Origin: Actinomyces sp. 432
Lineage (GTDB): Bacteria; Actinomycetota; Actinomycetes; Actinomycetales; Actinomycetaceae
Direction: 5' to 3'
DNA length: 64,000 nt
Assembly: GCF_009930875.1 (NCBI RefSeq)
Contig: NZ_CP025249.1
Coordinates: forward strand, 682,001-746,000
The position numbers were made by a program, and so were the translations under genes. Every line of letters starts with the position of its first letter. The first letter of the stretch is position 1. The notes beneath the pieces were generated by a model. The model saw only the letters and a list, made by a program, of their open reading frames with translations, did not search any database and was not told where the DNA came from. Shown here in pieces: positions 1 to 8,989 of this stretch.

Positions 1-787
1 CGCCTCGATCTCCGACCCCAACCAGGTCTACGAGGGCAACGTGTGGCTGTGGCCCAAGAACATCACCTTCGAGGGCTACCAGCGCATCTTCTCCACCTCC
101 ACCGTGCTGCGCGGCTTCGGCAACTCGCTGCTGTACACGGCGGTGGGAACCGCCATCTCGGTGTGCTCCATCCTCGGGGCCGGCTACGCCCTGTCCCGCA
201 AGTCCCTGCCCGGCCGCAACTTCTTCATGGTGCTGTTCATCATCACCATGTTCTTCGACGGCGGCATGATCGCCCGCTACCTGGTGGTGCGCGACCTGGG
301 GATGCTCAACACCATGTGGGCCGTGGTGCTGCCCGGCGCCATCGGTGTCACCAACCTCATCATCGCCCGCACCTTCTTCGAGACGACCATCCCCGAGGAA
401 CTGCACGAGGCCGCCGCCCTCGACGGCGCCAGCGAGTGGCGCTACTTCTTCCGCATCGTGCTGCCGCTGTCCAAGGCACTGATCATGCTGCTGGTGATCA
501 CGCACGCGGTGGCCTACTGGAACTCCTTCTTCGACGCCCTGATCTACCTCAACGACGACGCCAAGTACCCCCTCCAGCTGGTACTGCGCAACATCCTCAT
601 CCAGTCCGACGTGTCCGGCTCCGGCGTATCGGCCACCGGCATGGACTCCTACGCCGAGTCCCAGCGCATCGCCGAGCTGATGAAGTACGGAATGATCGTC
701 GTCTCCACCTTCCCGCTGCTGTCCATACTGCCCTTCACCCAGAAGTACTTCGCCCAGGGCGCCCTCATCGGCGCCGTGAAGAGCTGA
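1..787 (+). CDS. Carbohydrate ABC transporter permease, LplC/YtcP type (5'-truncated)
   Basis: This is an inner-membrane permease of a binding-protein-dependent sugar importer. The frame is open from the first bases of the window, so the true start lies upstream; about 260 residues are visible. The Asp-Pro-x-x-Val-Tyr-x-Gly-x-Val start of the visible part is typical of the region before TM2 in LplC proteins. Several hydrophobic helices follow. The cytoplasmic EAA loop is seen as EAAALDGASEWRYFFRIVLP, the contact site for the ATPase. The gene is followed after 12 bases by the lipoprotein and then by a GH32 hydrolase, so it very likely belongs to one operon. The partner permease should lie upstream. 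No ATPase is nearby; this family often shares a general MsiK-type ATPase (inference). The substrate is inferred to be a fructan or sucrose-type sugar from the GH32 neighbour. Confidence 0.9.
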   Translation, partial: ASISDPNQVYEGNVWLWPKNITFEGYQRIFSTSTVLRGFGNSLLYTAVGTAISVCSILGAGYALSRKSLPGRNFFMVLFIITMFFDGGMIARYLVVRDLGMLNTMWAVVLPGAIGVTNLIIARTFFETTIPEELHEAAALDGASEWRYFFRIVLPLSKALIMLLVITHAVAYWNSFFDALIYLNDDAKYPLQLVLRNILIQSDVSGSGVSATGMDSYAESQRIAELMKYGMIVVSTFPLLSILPFTQKYFAQGALIGAVKS

Positions 788-799
788 GAGGTCCCCCAA

Positions 800-2521
800 A
801 TGCTGCCCCGTAACACCGCTACCACCACTGCCGCCGTCAGCGCACCGCTCCCCACCGACCGTCTGGCCGCCGTCTCCGGCGTCGCCCGCCGACCGGTCAG
901 CCGCCGCCTGCTGCTGCGCGGCACGCTCGCCGGCGCGGGCCTGCTCGCCCTGGCCGCCTGCTCGAGCAAGAAGAGCGACGCCGACTACCGCGTCCCCGAC
1001 GAGTCCGCCTCCGCCGGCCTGGCCGACGCTCCAGACTCCCTGCCTATCGTCTCCACTCCGATCACGGTCACCGCCACCGGCTCGCGCTCAGCCCTGTCCG
1101 TGCCCTACGGCCAGATGGAGCTGACCCAGCAGTGGGAGCAGGAGACGAATATCCAGGTGCAGTGGAACATGCTCACCGAGGACGTGTACGCAGAGAAGAA
1201 GAACCTGCTGCTGGCCTCCGGGGACCTGCCGGACATCCTGTGGAACACCGGGCTGACCGACGCCGAGGTATCCACCTACTCCGCCAACCACACGCTGGTG
1301 CCGCTGGACGAGTTCTTCGCCGACAACTGCCCCAACATCACCGCGCTGCTGGACGCCCGCCCCGATATCCGCTCGGCCATCACCAGCGAGGACGGGCACA
1401 TCTACACCCTGCCCAGCGTGGAGGAGCTCGGGCTCGTACCCTTCCCGAACTTCCTGTACCTGAACACCGACTGGCTGGACGCCGTCGGCCGCGACATGCC
1501 CACCACCATCGAGGAGCTGCACGAGACGCTGCTGGCATTCAAGGAGCAGGACCCGTCCGGAACCGGGAAGCTGCTGCCGCTGTCATTCATCCCGGGCTCC
1601 TTCTGCGCCAACCCGTGGGACATCATCGCCGCTTACGGCGGCCAGGCGGACAACAATGACCACCGCATCGTGATCGACCGGACGGCCGTATTCACCGCCT
1701 CCACCGAGGAGTGGAAGGAAGGGGTCAAGCAGCTGCACACCTGGTACGCCGAGGGCCTGATCGACTCGGAGTCCTTCTCTCAGGATGACACCGCCTACCT
1801 GGCCAAGGGAAAGACGGAGCAGGAGTCCTTGGCGGCCTTCTACTGGTGGGAGGCGACCGAGTTCGTGGGGGAGGACCGCGAGGGCCATTACGCGCTGTGC
1901 CCGGTGCTGGCGGGAGTGGACGGCGTGCGCCGCGCCTCGGTGTCCAACAACCAGGAGATCTCCCGCGGCGCCTTCGCCATGACCCGCACCTGCCGCTACC
2001 AGGCGGCGGTGATGCGCTGGGTGGACCGCATGTATGACCCGGTCATGTCTGCCCAGAACAGCTGGGGGCCGATCGGCGTGACCCTGGAGTACGACGAGGA
2101 CGGCATGCTGGCCCAGATTCCGGCGGCCGAGGGCGAGTCGGAGGGGGAGCGGCGGCAGAAGGTGGCTCCCGGCGGCCCGAAGTCCACCACTGCGCGTGAC
2201 TTCGAGGAGGTCGTGCTGCCTGAGCCGCGTGCCTCCCTGCGCCAGGAGCAGGTGGCCGCCGAGTACGCCGAATGGGCCGCCAATGACGCCTTCCCGCCCG
2301 TGGTGTTCACCAATGCCGAGCTCGATGACCTGTCCCTGATCGACTCGGATGTGTCCACCCTGGTCAAGCAGAAGTTCGCCCAGTGGGTGGTGGGCGGCGG
2401 CATCGACGCCGACTGGGACGGCTATCTTAAGGACCTCGAGACCACGGGCCTGAGCCGAATGATGGAGATCTATCAGGCGGCGCTGGACCGCTACTACGAG
2501 GAGCTGGACGCACGCTCATGA
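800..2521 (+). CDS. Extracellular sugar-binding lipoprotein of an ABC importer (LipO-like)
   Basis: This is the solute-binding lipoprotein of the importer, 573 residues, anchored on the outer face of the membrane. The N-terminus has a twin-arginine-like segment (SRRLLLRG, residues 34-41), a hydrophobic core, and a lipobox LAAC with the lipidated Cys at about residue 54. The mature part resembles family 1 binding proteins of the LplA/LipO group (for example LPDILWNTG near residue 140, and the TW/YAEGLIDSE segment). It starts 12 bases after the permease stop; an AG-rich stretch (GAGAGG) precedes the ATG. Its stop overlaps the GH32 start as ATGA, implying translational coupling. The ligand is not readable from sequence; fructo-oligosaccharide is a guess from the neighbour. 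Confidence 0.9.
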   Translation: MLPRNTATTTAAVSAPLPTDRLAAVSGVARRPVSRRLLLRGTLAGAGLLALAACSSKKSDADYRVPDESASAGLADAPDSLPIVSTPITVTATGSRSALSVPYGQMELTQQWEQETNIQVQWNMLTEDVYAEKKNLLLASGDLPDILWNTGLTDAEVSTYSANHTLVPLDEFFADNCPNITALLDARPDIRSAITSEDGHIYTLPSVEELGLVPFPNFLYLNTDWLDAVGRDMPTTIEELHETLLAFKEQDPSGTGKLLPLSFIPGSFCANPWDIIAAYGGQADNNDHRIVIDRTAVFTASTEEWKEGVKQLHTWYAEGLIDSESFSQDDTAYLAKGKTEQESLAAFYWWEATEFVGEDREGHYALCPVLAGVDGVRRASVSNNQEISRGAFAMTRTCRYQAAVMRWVDRMYDPVMSAQNSWGPIGVTLEYDEDGMLAQIPAAEGESEGERRQKVAPGGPKSTTARDFEEVVLPEPRASLRQEQVAAEYAEWAANDAFPPVVFTNAELDDLSLIDSDVSTLVKQKFAQWVVGGGIDADWDGYLKDLETTGLSRMMEIYQAALDRYYEELDARS

Positions 2522-4151
2522 CTACCGCCTCCACCACCGCATCAGCGCGGCCCTGGCTCATTCGCTCGGAGGACCGCCTCAGCCTGGCCCCGGCCGAGCA
2601 GGCGGCTCACGCCCAGGCGGACCCAGCCCGCCCCCGCTGGCACGCGACCGCTCCCTGGGGGTGGATGAACGATCCCAACGGCCTGAGCGTATGGCCCGGT
2701 CCCGACGGCGAGCCCCTGGTGCACCTGTTCTACCAGCACAATCCCCACGCCCCGGTGCATGAGCGTATCGAGTGGGGCCACCAGTACTCGGCCGACCTGG
2801 TGCACTGGCACGACCTGCCCACCGCGATTCGGCCCAGTGAGGGCGGCCCGGACGCATTCGGCTGCTGGTCTGGCATCGTGCTGGCCGATGAGCGCGTGGC
2901 GGCGGACGGCACCCGCACCACTGTGCCCACCATGGTCTACTCCGGAGCCTCGGAGCGCGCCACCCAGACCGCCTGCCTGGCCACGGCCCTCCCGGAGGAC
3001 CCGCTGCTGACCCATTGGGTGAAGCACCCGGGCAATCCGGTCATCGACGCCGCGCCCGCCTCCACCGAGGGGCTGGTGGTGCCGGAAATGCGCGACCACT
3101 CGGTGTGGCGCGAGAACGGGCGCTGGTTCCAGGTGATGGGGAGCGGCGTGCCTGGGGCCGGTGGCGATGACAGGCAGGTAGGCGCGGCCCTGTGCTTCTC
3201 CAGCGAGGATCTGCGCCACTGGGCCTACGAGGGGCCGCTCGCCGTCGGCGACGGCGACGTGGATGTCACGGGCACGGTCTGGGAGTGCCCGGAGCTGGTG
3301 CGCCTGGGGGAGACGGACATCCTGTTCGTCTCTGCCTGGCACGCCTCGCGCACACTGCGCTCAATGTGGATGCGTGGCTCGCGTAACGGTACCCGCATGC
3401 GCATCGACGTTGTCGGCCGCTCGGACCTGGGGGAGAACTACTTCTACGCCCCCAATCGGTGCTGCTGCCCGACGGGCGGCGCGTGACCATCGGCTGGATG
3501 CAGCCCAATGCCACACGCGCCCGGCGCCTGGAGGCGGGCTGGGCCGGCTCCATGAGTGTTCCCCGGGAGATCAGCCTGGGTCCGGACGGAACTGTCCGGT
3601 TTCACCCCATCGCGGAGATCGACTCCCTGCGCTCCCAGGTGCTGGCCGATGCTGCCGGTGCGCGGGAGGTCACTGCGGCCGGCGCCCGCCTCGGCGGCGA
3701 CAGCCTCGATCTGGTGCTGACCGGACGGCTGGGGGAAGCGGAGGGGCTGGTCATGGATCTGGCCGTGTCCGCGGACGGCACGCGGCGCACGCGCCTGCGT
3801 CTGGCCCGCCGTACCCCGAGCGGGCCGAAGGGACAGGACGCCTGGACGGGGTGGCTGTCCCTGGACCGCTCCGCCTCCGCCGCACCCGGTTCCCCCTGGG
3901 AGGCGCCGGACCGGCGGGAGCTGGCCGGGCCCGTGCCCTTGGGCCCCGAGGGGCAGGTGCACCTGCGGGTACTGCGCGATCGCTCCAGCCTGGAGGTCTT
4001 CGTCAACGGCCAGCCGCTGTCCGCGCGCCTGGGGACGGCCCCGGGCGACGACGGCGTACGCATCGACGCCGGCTCGCTTGCGGACGCGCGCCTGCAGGCC
4101 TGGTCCATGGCCGACGCCTACACCACCAGGCTCGACCCCGCCGCATCCTGA
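2518..4151 (+). pseudogene. GH32 glycoside hydrolase (fructan/sucrose hydrolase), frameshifted
   Basis: This would be a retaining beta-fructosidase acting on sucrose, inulin- or levan-type oligosaccharides. There is no signal peptide, so it should act in the cytoplasm on sugar brought in by the upstream importer. The first 322 codons hold the GH32 signatures: WMNDPNG with nucleophile Asp52, the RD motif at Arg192-Asp193, and the acid/base WEC motif with Glu256. After the codon for Asn at 3454-3456 the frame is lost: two bases (3457-3458) stand where a full codon is needed before GTG at 3459. The remaining 230 codons continue in another frame with VLLPDGRRVTIGWMQ and the C-terminal beta-sandwich domain, ending at 4151. 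A single-base deletion, or a sequencing error, explains this. If real, the product ends after 322 residues and lacks the C-terminal module. The intact length would be about 544 residues. Confidence 0.85.
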
Positions 4152-4211
4152 AACCGGCCCGGTCCACGGACCGCGGCGCCGACACCGCCCTCGCTGTCGC
4201 CGTAACTCGCG

Positions 4212-4279
4212 CCGAGGTCGGTTGATATAACCGCCGAGTTCGGTAGACGTTACGTGCCGAGATCGGTCGAAACTGCGGG
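4212..4279. repeat. Three units of a 23-bp palindromic repeat
   Basis: Units start at 4212, 4234 and 4257, each opening with CCGAGNTCGGT and ending near TTACGTG; spacing is 22 and 23 bases. The core CCGA..TCGG is itself palindromic. The same unit recurs at 62685-62800 after the ferredoxin gene. It lies in the 247-base gap between the GH32 end and the LacI-family gene. It could be a binding-site array, a transcribed hairpin or a dispersed intergenic repeat; the sequence alone does not decide. Confidence 0.7.
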
Positions 4280-4398
4280 GACGCGCAGGAGCACGCTTGC
4301 TCCCGATACGGGCGCGATTCGGCCTGTGCCTGCACCCGCGACGGACTGCATGGGGGATACTTACCGCCTGCCCGAGCGTTTGCAGGAGGGAGTGACCG

Positions 4399-5424
4399 AT
4401 GAGTCCTGGTCGCGCGACTGACCGGGTCACCATCAAGGACGTGGCCCGCGAGGCTGGCGTGTCCGTCACGACGGTCTCGCACGCATTGAACAATCCGGAG
4501 GGGTCGCGCGTCTCGGAGGAGACCCGCAGCCACGTCAAGTCCGTCGCTGCCGCCCTCGGCTACCGCGCCAACCCCTCCGCCCGCGCCCTGCGCACTCGGC
4601 GCACGGACACGATCGCCCTGGTTGGGCGCCAACTGGCCACCACGGAGCACCTAGGCCGCATGGTGCTGGGCGCTCAGGACGCCGTGCGTGCCCACGGCGG
4701 GCTGCTCATCGTCGCTGACACCGCCGACGACGAGGACGACGTGATCGGCACGCTCATTGACCACCAGGTGGACGGCATCATCCTCGGTGCGCTCTACCAC
4801 CAGGCGGTTACTGTGCCCTCCGCATTAGCCGGTATCCCAACCGTGGTGGTCAACGCCTTCACCAGTGACCCCCGCTACTCCTGGGTGGTGCCCGACGAGG
4901 TGGCCGGCGGCCGTGCCGGTGCCGAGGTTCTGCTCGCCTCCGGGCACCGGCGTGTGGCGATGATCAATAATCACGATGACATTCCCGCGGCTCACGGGCG
5001 CGCGGAGGGCTTCATTGCCCGTTGCCGGGAGAGCGGCGTCGAGCCCGTCGTCGTCTCCTGCAAGCCAGCTGGTAGCGCCGCCTATGACGAGGCCGTGCGG
5101 CTACTTCAGGCGGCACCCGATGAACGCCCCACTGGAGTGTTCTGCTTCGCCGACGCGATGGCCATGGGCGTGTACGCAGCCGCCGCGCAGCTGGGCCTGC
5201 GCATCCCGCAGGACCTGTCCGTGGTCGGATTCGATGACATGATCCTGATCAACGAGTCACTGTCCCCGCGGCTGACCTCCATCGCCCTTCCCCACGCGGA
5301 GATGGCGGCGTGGGCGGTGGAACGGCTCTACGAATTGCTGGACACCCCGGGAGCCCAGGCGCAGAACCTGCGGATTGTCGGGCGGGTGGTGGAGAGGGAC
5401 TCGGTGGCGCGGCCGGATCACTGA
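4399..5424 (+). CDS. LacI-family transcriptional regulator
   Basis: This is a sugar-responsive repressor of 341 residues, the usual length for the family. The LacI helix-turn-helix and hinge are at residues 10-65 (VTIKDVAREAGVSVTTVSHA, then NPSARALRT). The periplasmic-binding-protein-like effector domain follows, with VDGIILGALY and a C-terminal LSVVGFDD motif. A strong Shine-Dalgarno site (GGAGGG) sits about 10 bases before the ATG. Its position after the importer and GH32 gene suggests that it controls them. No classic LacI-type operator was identified; the 23-bp palindromic units just upstream are candidates. Its 3' end converges on xseA. Confidence 0.92.
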   Translation: MSPGRATDRVTIKDVAREAGVSVTTVSHALNNPEGSRVSEETRSHVKSVAAALGYRANPSARALRTRRTDTIALVGRQLATTEHLGRMVLGAQDAVRAHGGLLIVADTADDEDDVIGTLIDHQVDGIILGALYHQAVTVPSALAGIPTVVVNAFTSDPRYSWVVPDEVAGGRAGAEVLLASGHRRVAMINNHDDIPAAHGRAEGFIARCRESGVEPVVVSCKPAGSAAYDEAVRLLQAAPDERPTGVFCFADAMAMGVYAAAAQLGLRIPQDLSVVGFDDMILINESLSPRLTSIALPHAEMAAWAVERLYELLDTPGAQAQNLRIVGRVVERDSVARPDH

Positions 5425-5524
5425 GGCCCCGGGCCGCGCCGGCGCGCCCATGGGCAGCAGAAGTCGTCGGTGCCAGCTGTGAGTCCGGGGCTGGCTCCCG
5501 CCCGGTGCCAGGCGAGGGGAAAGA

Positions 5525-6898
5525 CTAGGTGGCGGACTCGCTGGAGGGCTTGGTGGTGCCGACTACCTGCGCCACCAGGCGCCCCGAAGCCAGCACTCCC
5601 TCGATCAGATCGCCCTTCTTCAACTGCTGAGCAGACTTGACGACGCCGACGCCGGGGCTGCGCAGGATCGCGTAGCCGCGGTCCAGGACTCCCTGCGGGG
5701 ACAATGCGCGCAGTCGGGCCTGGTCGGCGCGCAAGTCGGCGGTGGCCAGGGACAGGGTGGCGGATAGTGCCCGGCGCATGCGCTCGCGGGCCTGCTCCAG
5801 CTCGGCAACCCGGTCGCGCACGATGACAGTCGGGTCGGACATCACTGGGCGGGCCATCACCTGGTCAAGGCCCTGCTGCTCGGTGTCCAGGCGGGAGCGC
5901 AGCGCCGTGCGTATACGTTCGCGCGCCTGGTCCAGCCCCACCGTCTCCTCCGCCAGGTCCGGGACGATGCGGCGGGCCGCGTCCGTGGGTGTGGAGGCAC
6001 GGTAGTCGGCCACCAAGTCCAGCAGCGGGCAGTCGGTCTCGTGCCCGATTGCGGAGACGATCGGGGTGCGGGCGGCAGCCGCTGCCCGCACCAGGCCCTC
6101 ATCGGAGAAGGGCAGCAGGTCCTCGACGGCGCCGCCCCCGCGGGCCACCACGATCACGTCGACCCCCGGGTCGGCGTCCAGCTCGCGGATGGCGGCGGTG
6201 ACCTCCCGCACCGCCTGCGCACCCTGCACGGCAACCTCGCGGATCTCAAAGGGCAGGCCGGGCCACCGCAGGCGCGCGTTGACGACGACGTCGTCCTTGG
6301 CCTTGGCGTTGCGTCCGCACACCAGCCCGACCTTGCGGGGAAGGAATGGCAGCGGGTGCTTGCGCTCGGTGTCGAACAGGCCCTCGGCTGCGAGAATCCG
6401 GCGCAGCTGCTCGATCCGGGCCAGCAGGTCACCGATGCCGACCGGCCGGATGTCATCGGCGCGCAGTTCAAGGCTGCCGCGCTTGGCCCAGAAGCGCGGC
6501 TTGGCATGGACGACGACGCGGTCGCCCTCGGTCACCTGCGCTCCGGTGTTCCGCTCTATGGCAGCGAGCTCTCGGGTGAACACGGACACGGACATGGACA
6601 TGTCGGCGTCGGCGTCACGCAGGGTCAGGTACTGCATTCCCGAGCCGGGGCGCCGGTTGAACTGGACGATCTGCCCCTCCACCCACACGTAGGTCATCTT
6701 GTTGATGTACTCGTCGATCTTGGTGGACAGCAGCCGCAGCGGCCAGGGGTTGTCCGGGGTGGTCTCGCGGGCCAGGCGGGCCAGCTGCCGCCCCGCGCCA
6801 CTGGCCGCAGGCGTACCGGCCGACGTATTCATGGGAGTGCGCGCGGGCGAGTGCGTGGGTGCACGGCGGCTGGGCGGGAACTCGGTCACGGGCTCCAC
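5525..6898 (-). CDS. xseA: Exodeoxyribonuclease VII large subunit
   Basis: This is the catalytic subunit of exonuclease VII, which degrades single-stranded DNA to oligonucleotides. The N-terminal OB-fold is seen in YVWVEGQIVQFNRRPGSGMQYLTLRD. The catalytic core carries the family motif VARGGGAVEDLLPF and SAIGHETDCPL; a helical/coiled C-terminal region follows. The 457-residue frame probably overestimates the N-terminus. A start at the internal Met of MNTSAGTP (residue 23) or nearer the OB-fold is plausible, because the first 40 residues are low-complexity. The small subunit gene xseB, often adjacent in actinobacteria, is not next to it. The gene is divergent from ispH. Confidence 0.95.
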   Translation of the reverse strand: MEPVTEFPPSRRAPTHSPARTPMNTSAGTPAASGAGRQLARLARETTPDNPWPLRLLSTKIDEYINKMTYVWVEGQIVQFNRRPGSGMQYLTLRDADADMSMSVSVFTRELAAIERNTGAQVTEGDRVVVHAKPRFWAKRGSLELRADDIRPVGIGDLLARIEQLRRILAAEGLFDTERKHPLPFLPRKVGLVCGRNAKAKDDVVVNARLRWPGLPFEIREVAVQGAQAVREVTAAIRELDADPGVDVIVVARGGGAVEDLLPFSDEGLVRAAAAARTPIVSAIGHETDCPLLDLVADYRASTPTDAARRIVPDLAEETVGLDQARERIRTALRSRLDTEQQGLDQVMARPVMSDPTVIVRDRVAELEQARERMRRALSATLSLATADLRADQARLRALSPQGVLDRGYAILRSPGVGVVKSAQQLKKGDLIEGVLASGRLVAQVVGTTKPSSESAT

Positions 6899-6968
6899 TG
6901 TGCCACGTTAAACGCCCCGCGGGCGTGTTCGCCGGGCAGGCTCCTGTGGCACAGTGGTGGGCGTGACC

Positions 6969-8015
6969 ATGAGCGAAACCACCACCGACAGTGCTGCGCC
7001 GGGGCGTACCCGCGCTGCCAAGCGCATACTGCTGGCCGCTCCGCGCGGCTACTGTGCCGGCGTGGATCGCGCCGTCGACGCCGTGGAGCAGGCCCTGGCC
7101 CATTACGGCGCGCCGATTTACGTGCGCAAGGAGATCGTGCACAACAAGTACGTGGTGGAGGCGCTCACCAAGCGGGGGGCCGTGTTCGTCTCTGAGACCG
7201 ATCAGGTACCAGAGGGTGCGCGCGTGGTGTTCTCTGCGCACGGCGTGTCCCCGGCCGTGCACGCGCAGGCTGCCGCCCGGCACCTGCAGACCATTGATGC
7301 CACCTGCCCGCTGGTGACCAAGGTTCATAAGCAGGCGATCCGCTTCGCCAAGGATGACTACGACATCATCCTTGTAGGTCACGCCGGCCATGAGGAGGTT
7401 GAGGGAACCCAGGGGGAGGCGCCTGACCACATCCAGGTAGTCAACGGCCCGGCAGAGGTCGACTCGGTGCAGGTGCGCGACCCGGACAAGGTCGTGTGGA
7501 TCAGCCAGACTACGCTGTCGGTGGATGAGACCATGGAGACGGTGCGGCGCTTGCGCGAGCGCTTCCCCCACCTGAGTGACCCGCCGGGGGATGACATCTG
7601 CTACGCCACGCAGAACCGGCAGGGCGCCGTCAAGGCCATCGCTCCGCAGGTCGACGTCATGATCGTGGTCGGCTCCGGCAACTCCTCCAATTCGGTGCGG
7701 CTGAAGGAAGTCGCCCTGGAGGCCGGCGCGCCCGCCGCCCACCGGGTCGACTATGCGCGGGAGCTGGACGCGTCCTGGTTTGACGGTGCCAGCACTATCG
7801 GGCTGACTTCCGGGGCCTCCGTGCCGGAGATACTGGTGCGCGAGGTCATTGAGAGGCTGGGGGAGATGGGCTTCTCCGAGGTCGAGCAGGTGCGCACGGC
7901 CACGGAGAAGATCGCCTTCTCCCTACCGAAGAACCTGCGCGCCGATCTTAAGGAGGCGGCCGGCGGCCAGGCACCCGAGCGACGGCGTCGTCCGGCCCAG
8001 GACCACACCTGCTGA
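6969..8015 (+). CDS. ispH: 4-hydroxy-3-methylbut-2-enyl diphosphate reductase (IspH/LytB)
   Basis: This is the last enzyme of the MEP isoprenoid pathway, an iron-sulfur enzyme that converts HMBPP to IPP and DMAPP. The three cluster cysteines are seen in [22 protein letters not shown] and [11 protein letters not shown]. Substrate-binding His residues ([18 protein letters not shown]) and the TTLSVDET segment are also present. The length of about 348 residues is normal. The frame is open from 6954; GTG at 6963 or ATG at 6969 are the likely starts, and no strong ribosome site is seen, so the message may be leaderless. It is divergent from xseA and convergent with the next gene, with a hairpin terminator candidate between. 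Confidence 0.95.
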   Translation: MSETTTDSAAPGRTRAAKRILLAAPRGYCAGVDRAVDAVEQALAHYGAPIYVRKEIVHNKYVVEALTKRGAVFVSETDQVPEGARVVFSAHGVSPAVHAQAAARHLQTIDATCPLVTKVHKQAIRFAKDDYDIILVGHAGHEEVEGTQGEAPDHIQVVNGPAEVDSVQVRDPDKVVWISQTTLSVDETMETVRRLRERFPHLSDPPGDDICYATQNRQGAVKAIAPQVDVMIVVGSGNSSNSVRLKEVALEAGAPAAHRVDYARELDASWFDGASTIGLTSGASVPEILVREVIERLGEMGFSEVEQVRTATEKIAFSLPKNLRADLKEAAGGQAPERRRRPAQDHTC

Positions 8016-8031
8016 CCGTTCCGGCAGTGGG

Positions 8032-8067
8032 CCGGTAGGCCGCCGACACGGCTCGGCCGCCTACCGG
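8032..8067. terminator. Hairpin between convergent ispH and the alkyltransferase-like gene
   Basis: CCGGTAGGC (8032-8040) and GCCTACCGG (8059-8067) form a 9-bp perfect GC-rich stem with an 18-base loop. It lies between two convergent genes. There is no clear T-run, as is common for actinobacterial terminators. Confidence 0.5.
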
Positions 8068-8076
8068 GACCGCCGA

Positions 8077-8754
8077 TCAGCTGATGATGCTGCTCAGGGT
8101 TTCGGCGTCGGCCACCACCCGGTCGAAGGGAACCAGCCACACCGAGCCGCTCGGGCCGGTGATTTGCACCACCAGCTGCTCGGCCTGCAGGCATTCGAGC
8201 CGTGAGGCGGTGTCGTCGCCCTGAGTCTGCCAGGAGGGTTCCTCGCTGGGGATGATGTAGCCGCCGAGGGCCGGATTGGCCCAGCGCAGCAGCAGCACCC
8301 GGGCGCCGGCACGCGCCGGCACTGCGGGATTGGTTGCCAGTGAGGAGGCGACGCCTTTCGCTGAGCCGATGCCTACCGCCTCGGCGAGCGCGCCATAAGT
8401 AGTGCAGATCGGGGGCTCGTGGGCTACGAGCTTGGCCATGGCCTCGGCCACCCGCTCCCGCGCAGAGGAGTCGGCGGCGGCGTCGGCAATGGCCCGTACG
8501 CGCGCGCCCGTCAGCTGGGCCTTCTCGGCCAGCTCGGATGAGCTCAGGCCGCTGGCGAGTCCGCGCAGGATGAGGTCGTCACGCTCGTCCCGGAGCGTAC
8601 TGAGCTGGTCCTGAAGCTGCTGTTGCCTGGCGGCGAGTGTGTTCAGATGGCTCAGCACCTCGGCGGGGTCGTCGCTCCCGGCCCGCGGGGCGGTGCCGGG
8701 GAGCTGGCCCGAAGCGGCGCGGGCCGAGGTGCTGCTTGTGGTTGCGGCTGCCAT
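8077..8754 (-). CDS. Alkyltransferase-like (MGMT/ATL) winged-helix protein lacking the reactive Cys
   Basis: The protein has 225 residues. The N-terminal third is a coiled-coil stretch followed by a helix-turn-helix-like segment (LASGLSSSELAEKAQLTGAR). The C-terminal part resembles the DNA-binding half of O6-alkylguanine alkyltransferases: CTTYGALAEAVG, then SLATNP, then RWANPALGGY, which lines up with the family's PCHRVVxxDGxLGGY. The PCHR active-site Cys is replaced by VLLLRW. By analogy with ATL proteins it may bind damaged or specific DNA without repairing it. The start at 8754 is chosen because GTGGAGG lies 11 bases before that ATG; another ATG at 8772 is possible. A perfect 10-bp inverted repeat sits just upstream at 8792-8817. 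Function is inference. Confidence 0.6.
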   Translation of the reverse strand: MAAATTSSTSARAASGQLPGTAPRAGSDDPAEVLSHLNTLAARQQQLQDQLSTLRDERDDLILRGLASGLSSSELAEKAQLTGARVRAIADAAADSSARERVAEAMAKLVAHEPPICTTYGALAEAVGIGSAKGVASSLATNPAVPARAGARVLLLRWANPALGGYIIPSEEPSWQTQGDDTASRLECLQAEQLVVQITGPSGSVWLVPFDRVVADAETLSSIIS

Positions 8755-8791
8755 AGGAAGATGGACCTCCACATGTTGCGGTCGTGGGTTG

Positions 8792-8817
8792 CCAGGTACG
8801 CTATGGGGCGTACCTGG
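8792..8817. promoter_or_regulatory. Perfect 10-bp inverted repeat, candidate operator
   Basis: CCAGGTACGC (8792-8801) and GCGTACCTGG (8808-8817) are perfect complements with a 6-base spacer. The repeat lies 38 bases upstream of the chosen start of the minus-strand alkyltransferase-like gene, next to the only AT-rich stretch nearby (8829-8860). It suits a dimeric repressor site, possibly for the product's own helix-turn-helix (inference). Confidence 0.5.
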
Positions 8818-8989
8818 GAGGTTGCTGCAAAATATCGCAGGAGACCAGTTTATGATAATGGTACTGCGTACGTAACCGCAACGTTGTGATCAGCTCGGTG
8901 GTGTGAGGCTGTTGGGGGAGGCGACTCCCGGCGCCGTACCGCCCGGCTGGCCGCCATGGACTGGCGCAGCCATGCGAGGTGGTGGCCCG

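Noticed and set aside
4003..4650. Large minus-strand open frames over the GH32 3' end and LacI start
   Set aside because: They are shadows of real genes; the GC-rich third positions of the plus strand create them, and their peptides are Arg/Gly/Ala-rich without motifs.
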